Shown here: positions 23,023-33,297 of the stretch, one piece after another
Numbering within the stretch: the stretch's first letter is position 1
Layout of the letters: each line of letters begins with the position of its first letter
DNA from: Nicotiana tabacum
Lineage: Eukaryota; Streptophyta; Magnoliopsida; Solanales; Solanaceae
NCBI RefSeq assembly: GCF_000715075.1
Contig: NC_134089.1
Coordinates: 67,376,697-67,440,696 of the forward strand
Direction of reading: 5' to 3'
DNA: 64,000 nt
Made by a program: the position numbers and the translations under genes
The notes under the pieces: model-generated
What the model was told of the DNA's origin: nothing
What the model saw: only the letters and a program-made list of their open reading frames with translations
Database searches by the model: none

Positions 23023-23779
23023 TGTATGCAGCAAAATCAGAGGGCCTAATTTCTTGCTATCGAGTCACTTCAGAAGAACACCTCGAGACCCCGAGGACGC
23101 GAAGTTGTGGCCGAGTTCTCCCCCCCTCCCCTGGATCTCGTCGAGGTCCGACTTAAAGAAGATACAGATCGAGGCTAGAGTCAAATTGGGAATTCCCAAG
23201 GCATACAGCTAAGTCTGACAAAGCCGGCCTAACCGAGGCCTGTATCAAGGCGTCATGTCTAGCTGTCCCATCTCCACGCTTTTACAACTAATGTATTTTG
23301 TACTATGGCGAGATACCCCTTCTATATAAAGGGGATCCTCATCTCTTTGTAAGGGGCTGCTGTTGCTCCAACTATTCTATACAAGATCAATAACAACTCT
23401 CTCTCTCTCTTTTCTCTCTAACTTACTCGCTCGAGGCTACCGCTTCCATTTATTGCTTTCATATATGTTCTTCTTCTATTGCTTGATATTGGCCATAAAG
23501 AGCCTCCTTTAGTTACATCCTAACTGTTAGTCCCTTCCCAATTACCCTCGATAGCTCGAGCCCAAGCCCAGGCATCGACCTCGAGGCCCCTCAGCGGTCA
23601 GTCCGAGGCCAGAATAATTGATCTCTCGGTTCGATCATAGTTCTATTTTAGCTCGCATTTCATCTCTTATCTTCATACGCCTAGCATCAACTGCTCTAAC
23701 AAATAGTATAAAAATAGATCACATATTTTTAGAGTCCCATTTACAAATTTAATTGTTATTACCATTTTCACGATAAACA
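23023..23779 (+). mobile_element. 5' LTR of E5
   Basis: Starts TGTATGCAGCAAAATC and ends TTCACGATAAACA. The matching copy is 32281-33034. The first base is uncertain by a few positions because similarity begins at TCTGTATGC and the flanks carry no duplication. The LTR has a TATA box at 23323-23330, and a CT-rich microsatellite (CTCTCTCTCTCTTTTCTCTC) at about 23398-23418. Confidence 0.8.
23323..23330 (+). promoter_or_regulatory. TATA box of E5 5' LTR
   Basis: TATATAAA within CCCCTTCTATATAAAGGGGA, flanked by a small inverted repeat (CCCCTT/AAGGGG). The 3' LTR has the equivalent at 32578-32585. It probably drives the element's RNA. Confidence 0.6.
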
Positions 23780-23782
23780 GTT

Positions 23783-23800
23783 TGGCGCCCACCGTGGGGC
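23783..23800 (+). other. Primer binding site of E5
   Basis: TGGCGCCCACCGTGGGGC lies three bases after the LTR end. This form is common in plant Tat/Retand-type gypsy elements. I cannot verify the tRNA from the sequence alone. Confidence 0.7.
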
Positions 23801-23899
23801 TAAAAATAATAGTGATTATTTTCATGCTGGTTTCGCTACACAACACAAGTTATCTTTCATACTTTTTCTTGTCCAAGATCTTCGATTTCATGTTAAAAT

Positions 23900-25334
23900 T
23901 TCTGGCTCAGTAAGTAAAGTTGAGAACGACAACATTGAAAACCACATCGAAAACGGTGTGGATGTTCCAGTCGTTGGCGCGCCACCGCAAAACCCCGATA
24001 ACGTACCTGGACCAATTCCAGTGGATGCGGATTTGCAAGACGCACAATAGGTCGACGAACCTCACACACTGACAGAAGCATACGACATGGCGACCAACAG
24101 GAAGCCCAAAAGACTCCAGCTCGGGAAGAACAGGAAGTTAGTCTTCATGTTATTTTTGAAATGTTACAGGCACAACAGTTGGCTATCGCTCAGTTGCAAA
24201 GCTGCCTGAAGACTCCCAGCACAGTAGCACCGGAAACCACTCCCCCAGCCAAACAGGTATCAGAGAGATCGAGAAACAACGGATTAATAGTCGACCCTGC
24301 CATCGTAAAAATGCTTGAGGATCTCACCAAAAGGATCGAATCGGGCGAGAAAATGATAGCAGCCAATGACAAGAAGGTCGAGGCCTACAGCTCCAGGGTC
24401 GACCAAATCCCGGGCACACTCTCGATCCTCAAGGGTGTGGATTAGAAGGAGTTCGTGCGAAGGTCGTTCCCCAAAGAAGCGGCCCCGAAGCCCATTCCAA
24501 AGAAGTTCAGAACGTCAGAATTCCCTAAGTACAACGGGATCACAGACCCCAATGAACACGTCAGTGCCTACACCTGCGTAGTAAAGGGGCAACGATATAA
24601 AAAACGACGAGATCGAGTCCGTCTTACTAAAGAAGTTCGTAGAAACACTCTCGAAGGGGGATATGATGTGGCATCATAACCTAGCTCCCAACCCCATAGA
24701 CGCACTTACCATACTGGTAGTTTCCTTCACAAAGGCACACGTTGGTGCCATCAAAGTAGCGACAGGAAAGTACGACACATACGAGATTAAGCAAAGGGAG
24801 AATGAAATACTGCAAAAATTCGTATCTCGTTTCCAGACGGAACGAACAGAACTACCCCCGGTATCCGACTATTGGGCGGTGCAGGCCTTTACTCAAGGCC
24901 TAAATGAACGAAGCTCGGTGGCTTCAGGACAATTGAAACAGAACTTGATCGAGTGTCTAGCTAAGACCTGGTCGGACGCCCATAACCGGTACCAGTAGCA
25001 AATCGGGGTCGAAGATGACCAGCTAGGAGCCCCCTCGGGCTCAGTATACCCAAGCAGGCTCCTAGCAAAGAAATTGAAACCAAACAAAGAAAGATACCAG
25101 TTGTACGCCGAAGATAGGAGGAATGCCCCGAGACGCATCCTACCTCGCAACAATCGGAGAAAAGATCGAGAACAATACCCTCGAGGGCTCGTTAATAGAG
25201 CTAGATTTGACGGAGACACGAGGCCAACGGGGGCGCCTCGCCCATCAGAATACAACTTCAACGTCGATGTATTGGACATCACGTTCACCGTCAGCAAAAC
25301 CAGGGACACCAAATGGCCCAGGTCTATTCAGTAG
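23900..25334 (+). pseudogene. gag of E5, interrupted
   Basis: The gag reading frame is traceable in pieces. The N-terminal part (23900-24445) includes a Gln-rich MLQAQQLAIAQLQS and the segment VKMLEDLTKRIESGEKM. The core starts near 24455 with PKPIPKKFRTSEFPKYNGITD (two pieces, PKPIPKKFRTSE and FPKYNGITDPNEH). It continues from 24663 with LAPNPIDALTILVVSFTKAH and SRFQTERTELPPV. A basic tail follows (25074-25334, with RRNAPRRILPRNNRRKDRE). Stops occur at about 24049, 24443 and 24996 and frame changes near 24600. Gag would be the capsid precursor; this copy is dead. Confidence 0.75.
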
Positions 25335-25712
25335 AATCCTTCCCAGAGGAATCACAGCTTGGTATGTGAACTACATAATACGCACGGCCACAGGACCAAA
25401 GATTTCCACCAGCTCCGAAAGAAAATAGCCAAGCTACTCAACAAAAAACACCGCTGAGAACGTTTGAGCGATCGGGCTCGAGTTCAGCTCCAAGTAAGAA
25501 AGGCGGCCAAGAAAAACAAAGTAAATGGGCCGCGACATATTACCATGATAGTGAAGGAGAGATGACACTCTCCAGGAACTTGTAAAGAGGAGGATAAAAA
25601 TGGCCATCACTAGAGAAAAATGGACCCGGGGATACGTATCCGAAGATACCCTCGCATTCGGCGAGGAATGCTCCGAAACCTCGTAACAACTCACTAGTAA
25701 CCTTCTTCCTCA

Positions 25713-26045
25713 TTGAATTCATTTCAAGTAAAGCATGTGCTCATGAATTCAGGTGGCTCGACCAACATTATCGGGTCGAGAGTGATAGAGCAGCTTGGAC
25801 TGATGGATCAAATCATGCTCGCCTCTCAAATCTTTGGCGGATTCAACACGGTGATTGAAACGACGAGAGGAGAGACCATTCTCTCCGTCAGCATGGCTGG
25901 CGCAAACTGGAATGCCAAGTTCCATATCGTAAAAAGAGACGCAAGGTATAAATGCCTTATTCAGACGGTCGCGGACATACTGCATAAAGGCAGTACCGTC
26001 CCCTCTTTGCCAAATGATGAAATCCCCAGCAAGGGACGGAATTAA
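25713..26045 (+). pseudogene. Protease remnant of E5 with mutated active site
   Basis: A 110-codon frame resembles the retroviral-type aspartic protease of Tat elements: VLMNSGGSTNIIGSRVIEQL, then SQIFGGFNTVIETTRGE and FHIVKRDARYKCLI. The catalytic Asp (normally in a D-S/P-G triad) reads Asn, so it could not act as a protease. The frame ends at 26045 and nothing recognisable as RT follows. The deletion that removed pol must begin close to here. Confidence 0.7.
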
Positions 26046-26947
26046 AACAGTCAACGGGGAGCACCGATATCTCCACTCTCGAAAGAGTCAAAGGGTAATC
26101 AAACCATGTCTTCGGCTAAGCCCGATTAAATACAGCGGAGGGCCGTACAGAATCCACGCTCCAAAACTGCAGGGACACATCAGGCCTCGGAACATCACCT
26201 GCATATCCCGCGATAAGGTAAGACTACCTCCCTCCTTCGTTATTTTACACTAACCCATATGCAGGCACCCGGTCATGGCGTTCGGAAGTGCTAACTCAAC
26301 CCGAATATCCCAGGGCCTTAATGGCACCCGTTGCACTCTTTCCCTTCGGTCGGGCTTTCATCCCGAAGAGGGTTTCGCCGGCAAGGTTCTTAACAGGGCA
26401 ACGCGCCACCTAAGGAGGATCCGACAAGCTCACGGGGCTTCTTTTGCAATCAACCCCGAACACTGGAGGGTACCCCCTTTAAGGGGCCACCCGCTCGGAA
26501 GAACCGGGGAACGACAAACTAGGTTCCAATAGGAAATGATGTACCGGGCCAAACGGTCGAATGCACTGTGTTCGCATAAGTCGGGCTTACGGCGACACAA
26601 TGACATGTATTTACGCCAAGCAATCAAAGAATATCTTTAACCAAAAGCATCTCATACTCCAAAGGAAATTCACCATGGTCACAGCAAGGATCCCTCCATC
26701 GAGTATGTCCCGAAACACTCAGAGATTAGCGTCAACAATTTGATACCTGCATGGCCTCAGGGTCGAGACTCTATGATCATAAGTCCTCAATGAGGCAATT
26801 CCGAGCTCACGAGTAACGGCCTTTGAGCCTAAGCAAACTCGATGACTTGGAGGTTGTCGCCAATTGCCATTAACTTAAAATAACCCGAAGCCGTAAGACC
26901 CCGAGCGAGCAAACTCGGTCTAGCAAGATCTATTTTACATAACAACA
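26046..26947 (+). other. E5 sequence at the pol deletion and start of 3' region
   Basis: Immediately after the protease remnant the sequence lacks any RT, RNase H or integrase signature. From about 26255 it looks like the 3' region seen after integrase in related elements. Frames at 26275-26532 and 26561-26743 are short, unlike any family and probably spurious. Confidence 0.5.
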
Positions 26948-27215
26948 AAAAACTGTAAGACCTCAACAGGCATGAAAAAACTGTAAGACCTCAACAGGCA
27001 TGAAAAACCTGTAAGACCTCAACGACATGAAAAAACTGTAAGACCTCAACAGGCATGAAAAAGCTGTAAGACCTCAACGGCATGAAAAAACTGTAAGACC
27101 TCAACGACATTACAAAACTGTAAGACCTCAACGGCATGACAAAATTGTAAGACCTCAATGGCATGGCAAAACTGTAAGACCTCAACAGGCATGAAAACTT
27201 TGTAAGACCTTACTA
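26948..27215 (+). repeat. Tandem repeat in E5, ~10 copies of a 24-28 bp unit
   Basis: The unit is roughly CTGTAAGACCTCAACAGGCA plus TGAAAAA. GTAAGACCT starts at about 26955, 26983, 27011, 27038, 27065, 27093, 27119, 27147, 27174 and 27202. Copies vary between AACAGGCATG, AACGACATG and AACGGCATG. This is a tandem array in the 3' part of a Tat-like element, not a CRISPR: there are no unique spacers. Confidence 0.9.
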
Positions 27216-27639
27216 CAGGCATAAAACTTGATCCCTAAGTTTAGGCTATATATCGCATTTATATGACTCCCGAAAGGGAATACCCTTGATGTAGACGCCT
27301 AAACTACTACACTCGGGGATCAAAATGGCTTCAGCCAAACACAAATGACTACGGTCAACACGGTTGTACTAGCCAAATTAACATGACTCGGGGATGTCCG
27401 ACCGTCATATAAAATCGCAGGCCATTAATTCGAATCTACTTCGAAAAGAACCGGTTAAAACAGGCTACCCTCGATAGGCAAACGAGCTTCGACCATATCA
27501 ACTCCAAATCACAAGGCTTCGAGCTACTCAGCCTACGAGCTAAACCTTCCGAGGTACTCGAACATCGCCACTAACGACTTGAAATCGAGATTCTTCTCGA
27601 ACCGACGACGGGTTAGGCAAAAAAATTTCAAAGAGTCCT

Positions 27640-28260
27640 TAATGAGAGGAAAACAAAGCCTACATATGCCTAAGGGAAAAAGCGTAAGAGTCCTTATCAC
27701 CAGCCAAATGAGCCTTAGGGCCACACACTAAAAGGTTGCAACGACCAAAAGCGTAAGAGCATAGTCACCAACTTAAAATTTGAAAGCCTAAGGAACAAAT
27801 GAGCTCGAGTCGTAACCCGATTCGGAGACTGGATCCGAAAGAGTTAACTATACATGCCTAAGGGCATAGCGTAAAAGCCATCATTGCCAGCTTCACGAGC
27901 CTCAGGGCCACACACCTAAAAGTTCGCCTCAACCCGAGGCATAAGAGCCACTGTTGCCAGCCAAAAAAAACTTGAGTTTCAAGTGAGCTCGAGTTACAAC
28001 CCAACTCGGAGACTGAACCCAAAATAGCTAAAATACAAATGCACAAAAGGTCGCTCCGACCCAAGGCGTAAGAGCCGTTGTCGCCAGCCCACAAAAACAT
28101 AAAACTTGAGGGTCAATTGAGCTCGAGTAGTAATCCGACTCGGAGATTGAACCTAAGACAGTCAAGGAAAAACGTAAGGGCTCCAACGCCAGCTAACACT
28201 AAAGGCCGCATCGACCAAACGTGTAAGAGCACCCGGGCATGCCTGATGAGCCCCGGAGCC
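27640..28260 (+). repeat. Diverged ~180-bp repeats in E5
   Basis: Several partial copies share GCGTAAGAGCC followed by a CGCCAGCC-like end (about 27672, 27750, 27867, 27937, 28063, 28168) and AGCTCGAGT...ACTCGGAGACTGAA blocks (about 27800, 27983, 28118). The copies are diverged and partly reshuffled. Together with the shorter array at 26948 they make most of this stretch repetitive; I see no gene in it on the plus strand. Confidence 0.65.
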
Positions 28261-28471
28261 ATGTTACGAGTCTAAGGATTCTCGCCAACTCCGGAACTAG
28301 TCCACCTGGTCAGAATCAAAGCAGAAAGGGATACACAAGAAATAAAGCTTCAGGTTTTCTTTTATTTACATAGGCAAAAAGTGCATCCTCCATCTACATA
28401 CGCGCTCTGCGAATATCACATACAAAATAGCAAAGTCTACGCCCCGCTCTAGAAGGCTACGGCCTACCAGC

Positions 28472-30463
28472 CTAATCTTCACTCTTCGCGGCATCGGCCA
28501 GAAGTGACCGAGCGTCACACTCGTCTGTCCTTGCTCGAGCAAGCTCTTCTGGGAGAACGAAACCCCCGGTGCCGATCTCTTCAAGTGCCTCTCTTCGGGA
28601 TCTGCAACGAACATATTCCTCGATCCTCTCTTCATGATCGAGGGCCCTCTTCAACTCAGCTTGAGCATTAGTAGCATCCTTCAAATGAATTGCCATCTCC
28701 TGCTCAGCCTTAGTCCGGCTCAATGCTGCTTCAGCCCGAGCATCAACGATCTCGGCCTTGACCTTTGAAAGTTTAAACTCGAGCTTCGCGATCATATCCG
28801 CTTGAACTGAAGCATTGTCACGAGCCAAGTGGAGTTGGGCCTCAAAGGCAGGAACTTTAACCAAGGCATCATTCTCCTCTGAAGCTTGAGCCCGCACCTG
28901 AGCTCTCAGCTCACCACAGTCATTCTTGACTTGGTCGGCTTCACCCCTATGGTGCTCCAGAGCCTCCGTCTTTTTCTGCAATTGAGATAGGCAAAAAGTT
29001 AGCCTAAAAGGTTAAAAAGTGAAATGCATACCATGAGAAGTTACCTGCTCCATCAAACAACTCTCGTAATTCGAGCCCCGGTACGCCTCATATTGCCAGT
29101 ACATCAACTCAACTTCCTTCTCCTCGCAGAAGAGCCTAAGGGACCTACCCTGATCCAGAGCTTTCCGAAGCCTAGCCCCATGATGGATCAACTCAGACCT
29201 AAGCCTGTCAAAGGCCTGCAGAAGAAAAACTCGATAAGGAAAGGAAGACGCGAGACGCGGAAGGCCTATGCCAAAACTCACCGCGAAGCGAAACCGGCGG
29301 ACTTCCTTGAAGGCCGAGCACACTTCTGTTGGTATAGCCCCCTCGGCCCTGGAATAACCAACCTCGGTCGAAGCATGATCACTCAGAGGAACCACCGTTC
29401 CGGAACTGGAGACTTCAGGAACAGCAGGCTCGAGCAACGTTTTCTCCTCAAAGACGCGGGCCTGTTTAGCCATGCTAAAAGCTCCATCGCACTGCGAGTG
29501 CATATCCCGTTTATCACCATCGTCCCTTGGCTCGAAAGCTGACAACTCCTCCCTCTCTTCGGAGGAGCACAACCTCGCCCCTGGGTACCTTCCGATACAT
29601 ACGACGACAAGGTCAGTACATAAAAAGAGGAAAATGTCATCTAAAATATACGAAGACCAAGGTAAAAGCAGTGTACGCACATACCTTGGTATTTCGCTTC
29701 CCATCTACCCCGGGACATAGCTCGCCACCTACACTCGTCACAAGTCGAATGGGTCGCCAACCTCCGGACCCAGCCGGGTATATCGGGAACTTCGCCCAGT
29801 GCCCATGAAGTTGTTGTAGAAAAGGAGGAAACACAATTACTAAATTGGCTTTCGCCACGAGCGAATCTAAGAAAGCACGAGACACTCCACTCACGTATGT
29901 AAATCCATTCCTCAGGAAATGGCATAAGTTCCACGGGGATAACGTCAGTCATCCGGACCCAGAAGGAATCGACTGACCCACTCTCTATCCCCATCTTCCT
30001 CATCATCAATAACAAAGGGCATGGATGAACGGCAGTGGAAGGTCAGCATGACTCGATGATGAAAAGGCCAGTACAGCCTGACGAGGTGACTAAGCATGAA
30101 TTCAAGCCCAGCATTCTCCGCAAAGAATCTCATCATCAGCACTACTCGCCAAAATGACGGATGTATCTGCACTAAAGTAAACTGATACTTCAAGCAGAAA
30201 TCGAGCACGACCCTATCAAGGGGGCATAGTATGAAAGGATACAAGTACACGTTCAGGAATCCATCGGCGGGGTCCGTAATGCCCTCGTCCGAGGAAAGTG
30301 CCTGCAACGCTACTCCCTCGCCCCATCCGTAGTCTCTCCTCACTATATCCAGATATTCCTCTCTTATCGAAGACATAGTCTTCAGAGTAAACTCTCATGG
30401 ATCCTGAGCAATAGCAGTGGAACTCTCCCCTCCCTGCCGGGCAGGCCCTGAAGTAGCAGTCAT
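28472..30463 (-). pseudogene. Antisense multi-exon gene of E5 (coiled-coil C-terminus), one nonsense codon
   Basis: Opposite to the E5 polyprotein lies a gene-like region. A start at 30461-30463 (MTATSGPARQGGESS) is followed by a stop TGA at 30395-30397. The frame then resumes as MSSIREEYLDIVRRDYGWG up to about 29907, with a domain typical of plant retroelement antisense ORFs (VYLYPFILCPLD, RLYWPFHHRVMLTF). After likely introns the frame continues (29685-29815: VPDIPGWVRRLATHS) and from about 29595. Two later introns look clean: 29216-29281 (GTGAGT...CTGCAG) and 28976-29044 (GTAACT...TTGCAG), both joining codons in phase. The last exon, 28472-28975, encodes about 168 residues of predicted coiled coil (ALEHHRGEADQVKNDCGELR). 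The function is unknown. Similar antisense ORFs are known in Tat elements; introns of 66 and 69 bp would be among the shortest plants use. Confidence 0.6.
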
Positions 30464-32280
30464 GACTATGGTAGAATTGGCAAACTGAAACAGGGACCTA
30501 TACCAACACTTTTGTGCTTAAGGTAACGAAGGACTCGATGCCAAGGCGGAAGGATAGCTATTTAAAATAATGGGATCTTCCAAAGAAGCAAGATCCACCC
30601 CATGTATATGTAGGAAACAGCAATGACCTCGAAGTTTTCCCTCAAGAGGCCAACGGCTTTGGTACGGATCCTGAGGTGGTACCGGACCCCAAGGATCTTC
30701 GTCAAAAGGAAGTTAGGCCCCGAAAGGTTAGCGACATTGTCTCTAGTCTAGAAGGTATCCGGCCTCGAAGGCTCATCCCAAGAAGAAAAGTAAGCACTTC
30801 AAGCTCCGTCCATGCGGGTTCGACCTTAGGACACCAACCGGCCATGGACAACCTCTCCACAGGAACCCATCTACAACGCCTTAAAAGATTATCTACATCA
30901 AATCCAAAGTAAATCTCCAGGTGCCTGAAGTTGACCTTCACTCAGAGACCACCCTTAAAGATTCCAAGGTTCAATACGCCATCTTTGTGGGGTTCGAGGG
31001 TCCTGACGATCCGAGTCTATCACATCACTTCAGACTTGGTCCGAGGGACCACGGTAGGCTCGGAAAGAAGCCATTTCGGTCAGCCAAAAGCTGGAAAGAA
31101 TATCGACAATCGTCAACAAAGGCATACAGTCAAAATCCCCGCAAAAGTACAAGAATATGCAAGAATATGGCGAATACCAAAAGCAAAAGTAAAAAAGATG
31201 TCCTTTTATTTCATAAATATTGGCTTACAATGCCCCCGAGGGGTCCTTACATACAATTACAAAAGCCCGCAAGGGGTCCTTACACAGAAACAAAAAAGCA
31301 GAGGGATCACACACGTGGTAAAAGCCTAGAGCCTGGTCTACTCTCAAGGGTCTACCTCCTACAACAAACGCCTCCGGGTATGCATCCTCAGAAGCCTCAT
31401 CCCGGTCTTCCGCACTGATATCCCCAAAGGATAGGTCGAGAAGCAGGGAGGGATGAAAAAATGCCATAGCCCGCCAAAGGTCGAGGACCCTCTCTGGCCA
31501 AGAGAACCTCAGAGAGACAGCGGACCTGGCAAGCATCGGCCTTGCTTGCACGGCTACTTTGAATCCACTTCTTGGAAAATTGAGTCGTGCAAGCTGCCAG
31601 CCTAGGGCAAAGCGTCACGTCAAGCTGAGGTATGAAGGTGAGCAGCGGTGTATAATCCGAGCCCCCTTATGAGCAGCGGTATATTATCCGAAGAACTTTT
31701 TACAGGCGAGGAAAGGCGACCCCCCGTATATCATTGTCTCGAGCCAATAGGGACAGCGGCAACAGATGTAACAACAACAACAATAACAACAGCGATAGAA
31801 CGGTATAATCATGCTCGACAAAGGGGAGCTCAGGCAAAAGGCCACGATACAGCCTATCAGAATGCTGCCAAACAACCCTAAGGCCATGAACTCCAAACAT
31901 GGTGATCAATAATAGAGGAAGATGGCGAGGAAAAAGGGATGAATGAGCATATGAAGACACTTGGATAGAAAAATAACCCCAGAACGCCCCCATTTATAGG
32001 AGATAATGACACAGTCATCAAGGCCTTTGGAAGATTGATCAGGGAATGCAATTACTGCATTATTGAAAAATTGAATCGACGGCGGTACTTTCGCCTTGGA
32101 GAACGGGAATCGACAATGCATTGAATGATGTCGAAAAGACAAGTCTAGGGGATGTCCTGGTTATCGTAAAAACTCATGCCATAGGTTGCATCATCGGTAT
32201 GACATCGTCACAGGAAGCTCGAGGAGTCGGGTATTAAAATCGTTTCCCATCGCTTTGTTTTGAGAAATGCGGAGACTATC
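30464..32280 (+). other. E5 3' region upstream of the 3' LTR
   Basis: There is no supported gene. It includes the putative promoter side of the antisense gene (30464 onwards), a (CAA)n-like stretch at 31767-31792, and ordinary unique sequence. Plus-strand frames at 30921-31418 and minus-strand frames at 31225-31551 and 31700-31993 lack domains. The sequence just before the LTR (TGAGAAATGCGGAGAC at 32261-32276) is the likely, rather weak, polypurine tract. Confidence 0.5.
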
Positions 32281-33034
32281 TGTATGCGGCAAAATCAGAG
32301 GGCCTAATTTCTTGCTATCGAGTCACTTCAGAAGAACACCTCGACACCCCGAGAACGCGAAGCTGTGGCCGAGTTCCCCCCTCCCTCAGAGCTCATCGAG
32401 GTCCGACTTAAAGAAGATACAGATCGAGGCTAGAGTCAAATTGGGAATTCCCAAGGCATCCGGCTAAGTCTGACAAAGCCGGCCTACCCGAGGCCTGTAT
32501 CAAGGCGTCACATCTAGCCGTCTCATCTCCACGCTTTTACAATTAATGTATTTTGTACTATGGCGAGATTCTTATCCTATATAAAGGGGATCCTCATCTC
32601 TTTGTAAGGAGTTGTTGTTGTTCCAACTATTCTACACAAGATCAATAACAACTCTCTCTCTCTCTTTTCTCTCTAACTTACTCGCTCGAGGCTACCGCTT
32701 CCATTTATTGCTTTAATATTTGTTCTTCTTCTATTGCTTGATATTGGCCATAAAGAGCCTCCTTTAGTTACATCCTAACTGTTAGTCCCTTCCCGATTAC
32801 CCTCGATAGCTCGATCCCGAGCCCAGGCATCGACCTCAAGGCCCCTCAACGGTCAGTCCGAGGCCAGAATAATTGATCTCTCGGTTCGATCATAGTTCTA
32901 TTTTAGCTCGTATTTCATCTCTTATCTTCGTACACCTAGCATCAACTGCTCTAACAACTAGCATAAAAATAGATCACGTATTTTTAGAGTCCCATTTACA
33001 AATTTAATTGTTATTACCATTTTGACGGTAAACA
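32281..33034 (+). mobile_element. 3' LTR of E5
   Basis: Starts TGTATGCGGCAAAATC and ends TTGACGGTAAACA. It matches 23023-23779 along its length, including the TATA box (32578-32585) and the CT microsatellite. The small number of differences suggests insertion long ago, but later than E4, which it interrupts. Confidence 0.85.
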
Positions 33035-33110
33035 GGACTATTTTGTATATATTTTTAATCAAAACTCAAGTAAAAAAGAGTGTAAAATGGACTAGAATCC
33101 CTAGTTATCA
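33035..33110 (-). mobile_element. 5' LTR of E4, outer part
   Basis: GGACTATTTTGTATAT to CTAGTTATCA matches 11082-11156 of the 3' LTR nearly base for base. It is the far side of the E5 insertion and carries the outer end of E4 next to the AATTC duplication at 33111-33115. Confidence 0.88.
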
Positions 33111-33115
33111 AATTC
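33111..33115. repeat. Target-site duplication of E4, right copy (AATTC)
   Basis: AATTC directly follows the E4 LTR end at 33110 and matches 9631-9635. It also marks where the interrupted E3 sequence resumes. Confidence 0.9.
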
Positions 33116-33297
33116 CAACCACAAGTCGTGGTGTAAGAAAGAGGCCTAAAGGGGGGAATGCCCTGGCATTTGGATTTATTCACAGAACAGTTGCCAAGAT
33201 GGCAAGAAGAGTACAAAGTATTCGGAAGACATAAGTTACGAAAATGATAAGTGCACTAGTCAACATTCGAGGACGAATGTTTCAAAGGGGGGAATGA
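33116..33297 (+). mobile_element. Internal end of E3 with polypurine tract
   Basis: E3 resumes after the E4 insertion. It contains CATTCGAGGACGAATGTTTC, a short inverted repeat (TTCGAGGACGAA) widespread at this place in plant chromovirus-type elements. It ends with the polypurine tract CAAAGGGGGGAATGA (33283-33297) directly before the LTR. A frame at 33022-33234 spans the E5/E4/E3 junctions and is meaningless. Confidence 0.75.

Larger units (their letters stand above)
23023..33034 (+). mobile_element. Non-autonomous Tat-like retrotransposon E5
   Basis: Flanking LTRs of 757 and 754 bp (23023-23779 and 32281-33034) are direct repeats that differ by a few percent by eye. A primer site follows the first at 23783. 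The internal part holds gag remnants, a damaged protease, tandem repeats, and an antisense gene, but no RT, RNase H or integrase motif anywhere on either strand. Tat-clade elements often carry an antisense ORF in this 3' position. E5 depends on other elements for movement, if it moves at all. I found no clear target duplication; 23001-23022 is unexplained filler at the left junction. Confidence 0.8.
9636..33110 (-). mobile_element. Athila-like Ty3/gypsy retrotransposon E4 (with nested E5)
   Basis: A complete but inactive element on the minus strand. The right LTR (5' LTR, 21592-23000 plus 33035-33110) is interrupted by E5; the left LTR (3' LTR) is 9636-11156. Order in element sense: LTR, primer site, gag, protease, RT, RNase H, integrase, an extra ORF, 3' UTR, LTR. 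AATTC is duplicated at 9631-9635 and 33111-33115. The primer site is of the tRNA-Asp type used by Athila-related elements. Without E5 the element is about 13.4 kb. Stops, frameshifts and an integrase deletion make it non-functional. Confidence 0.9.

Noticed and set aside
26948..27215. CRISPR-like array of short repeats
   Set aside because: Units are head-to-tail with no unique spacers, vary in sequence, and lie in a plant retroelement.
29024..29542. Plus-strand 172-codon frame
   Set aside because: It is the complement of the antisense gene of E5, crosses both strands' splice sites, and has no domain.
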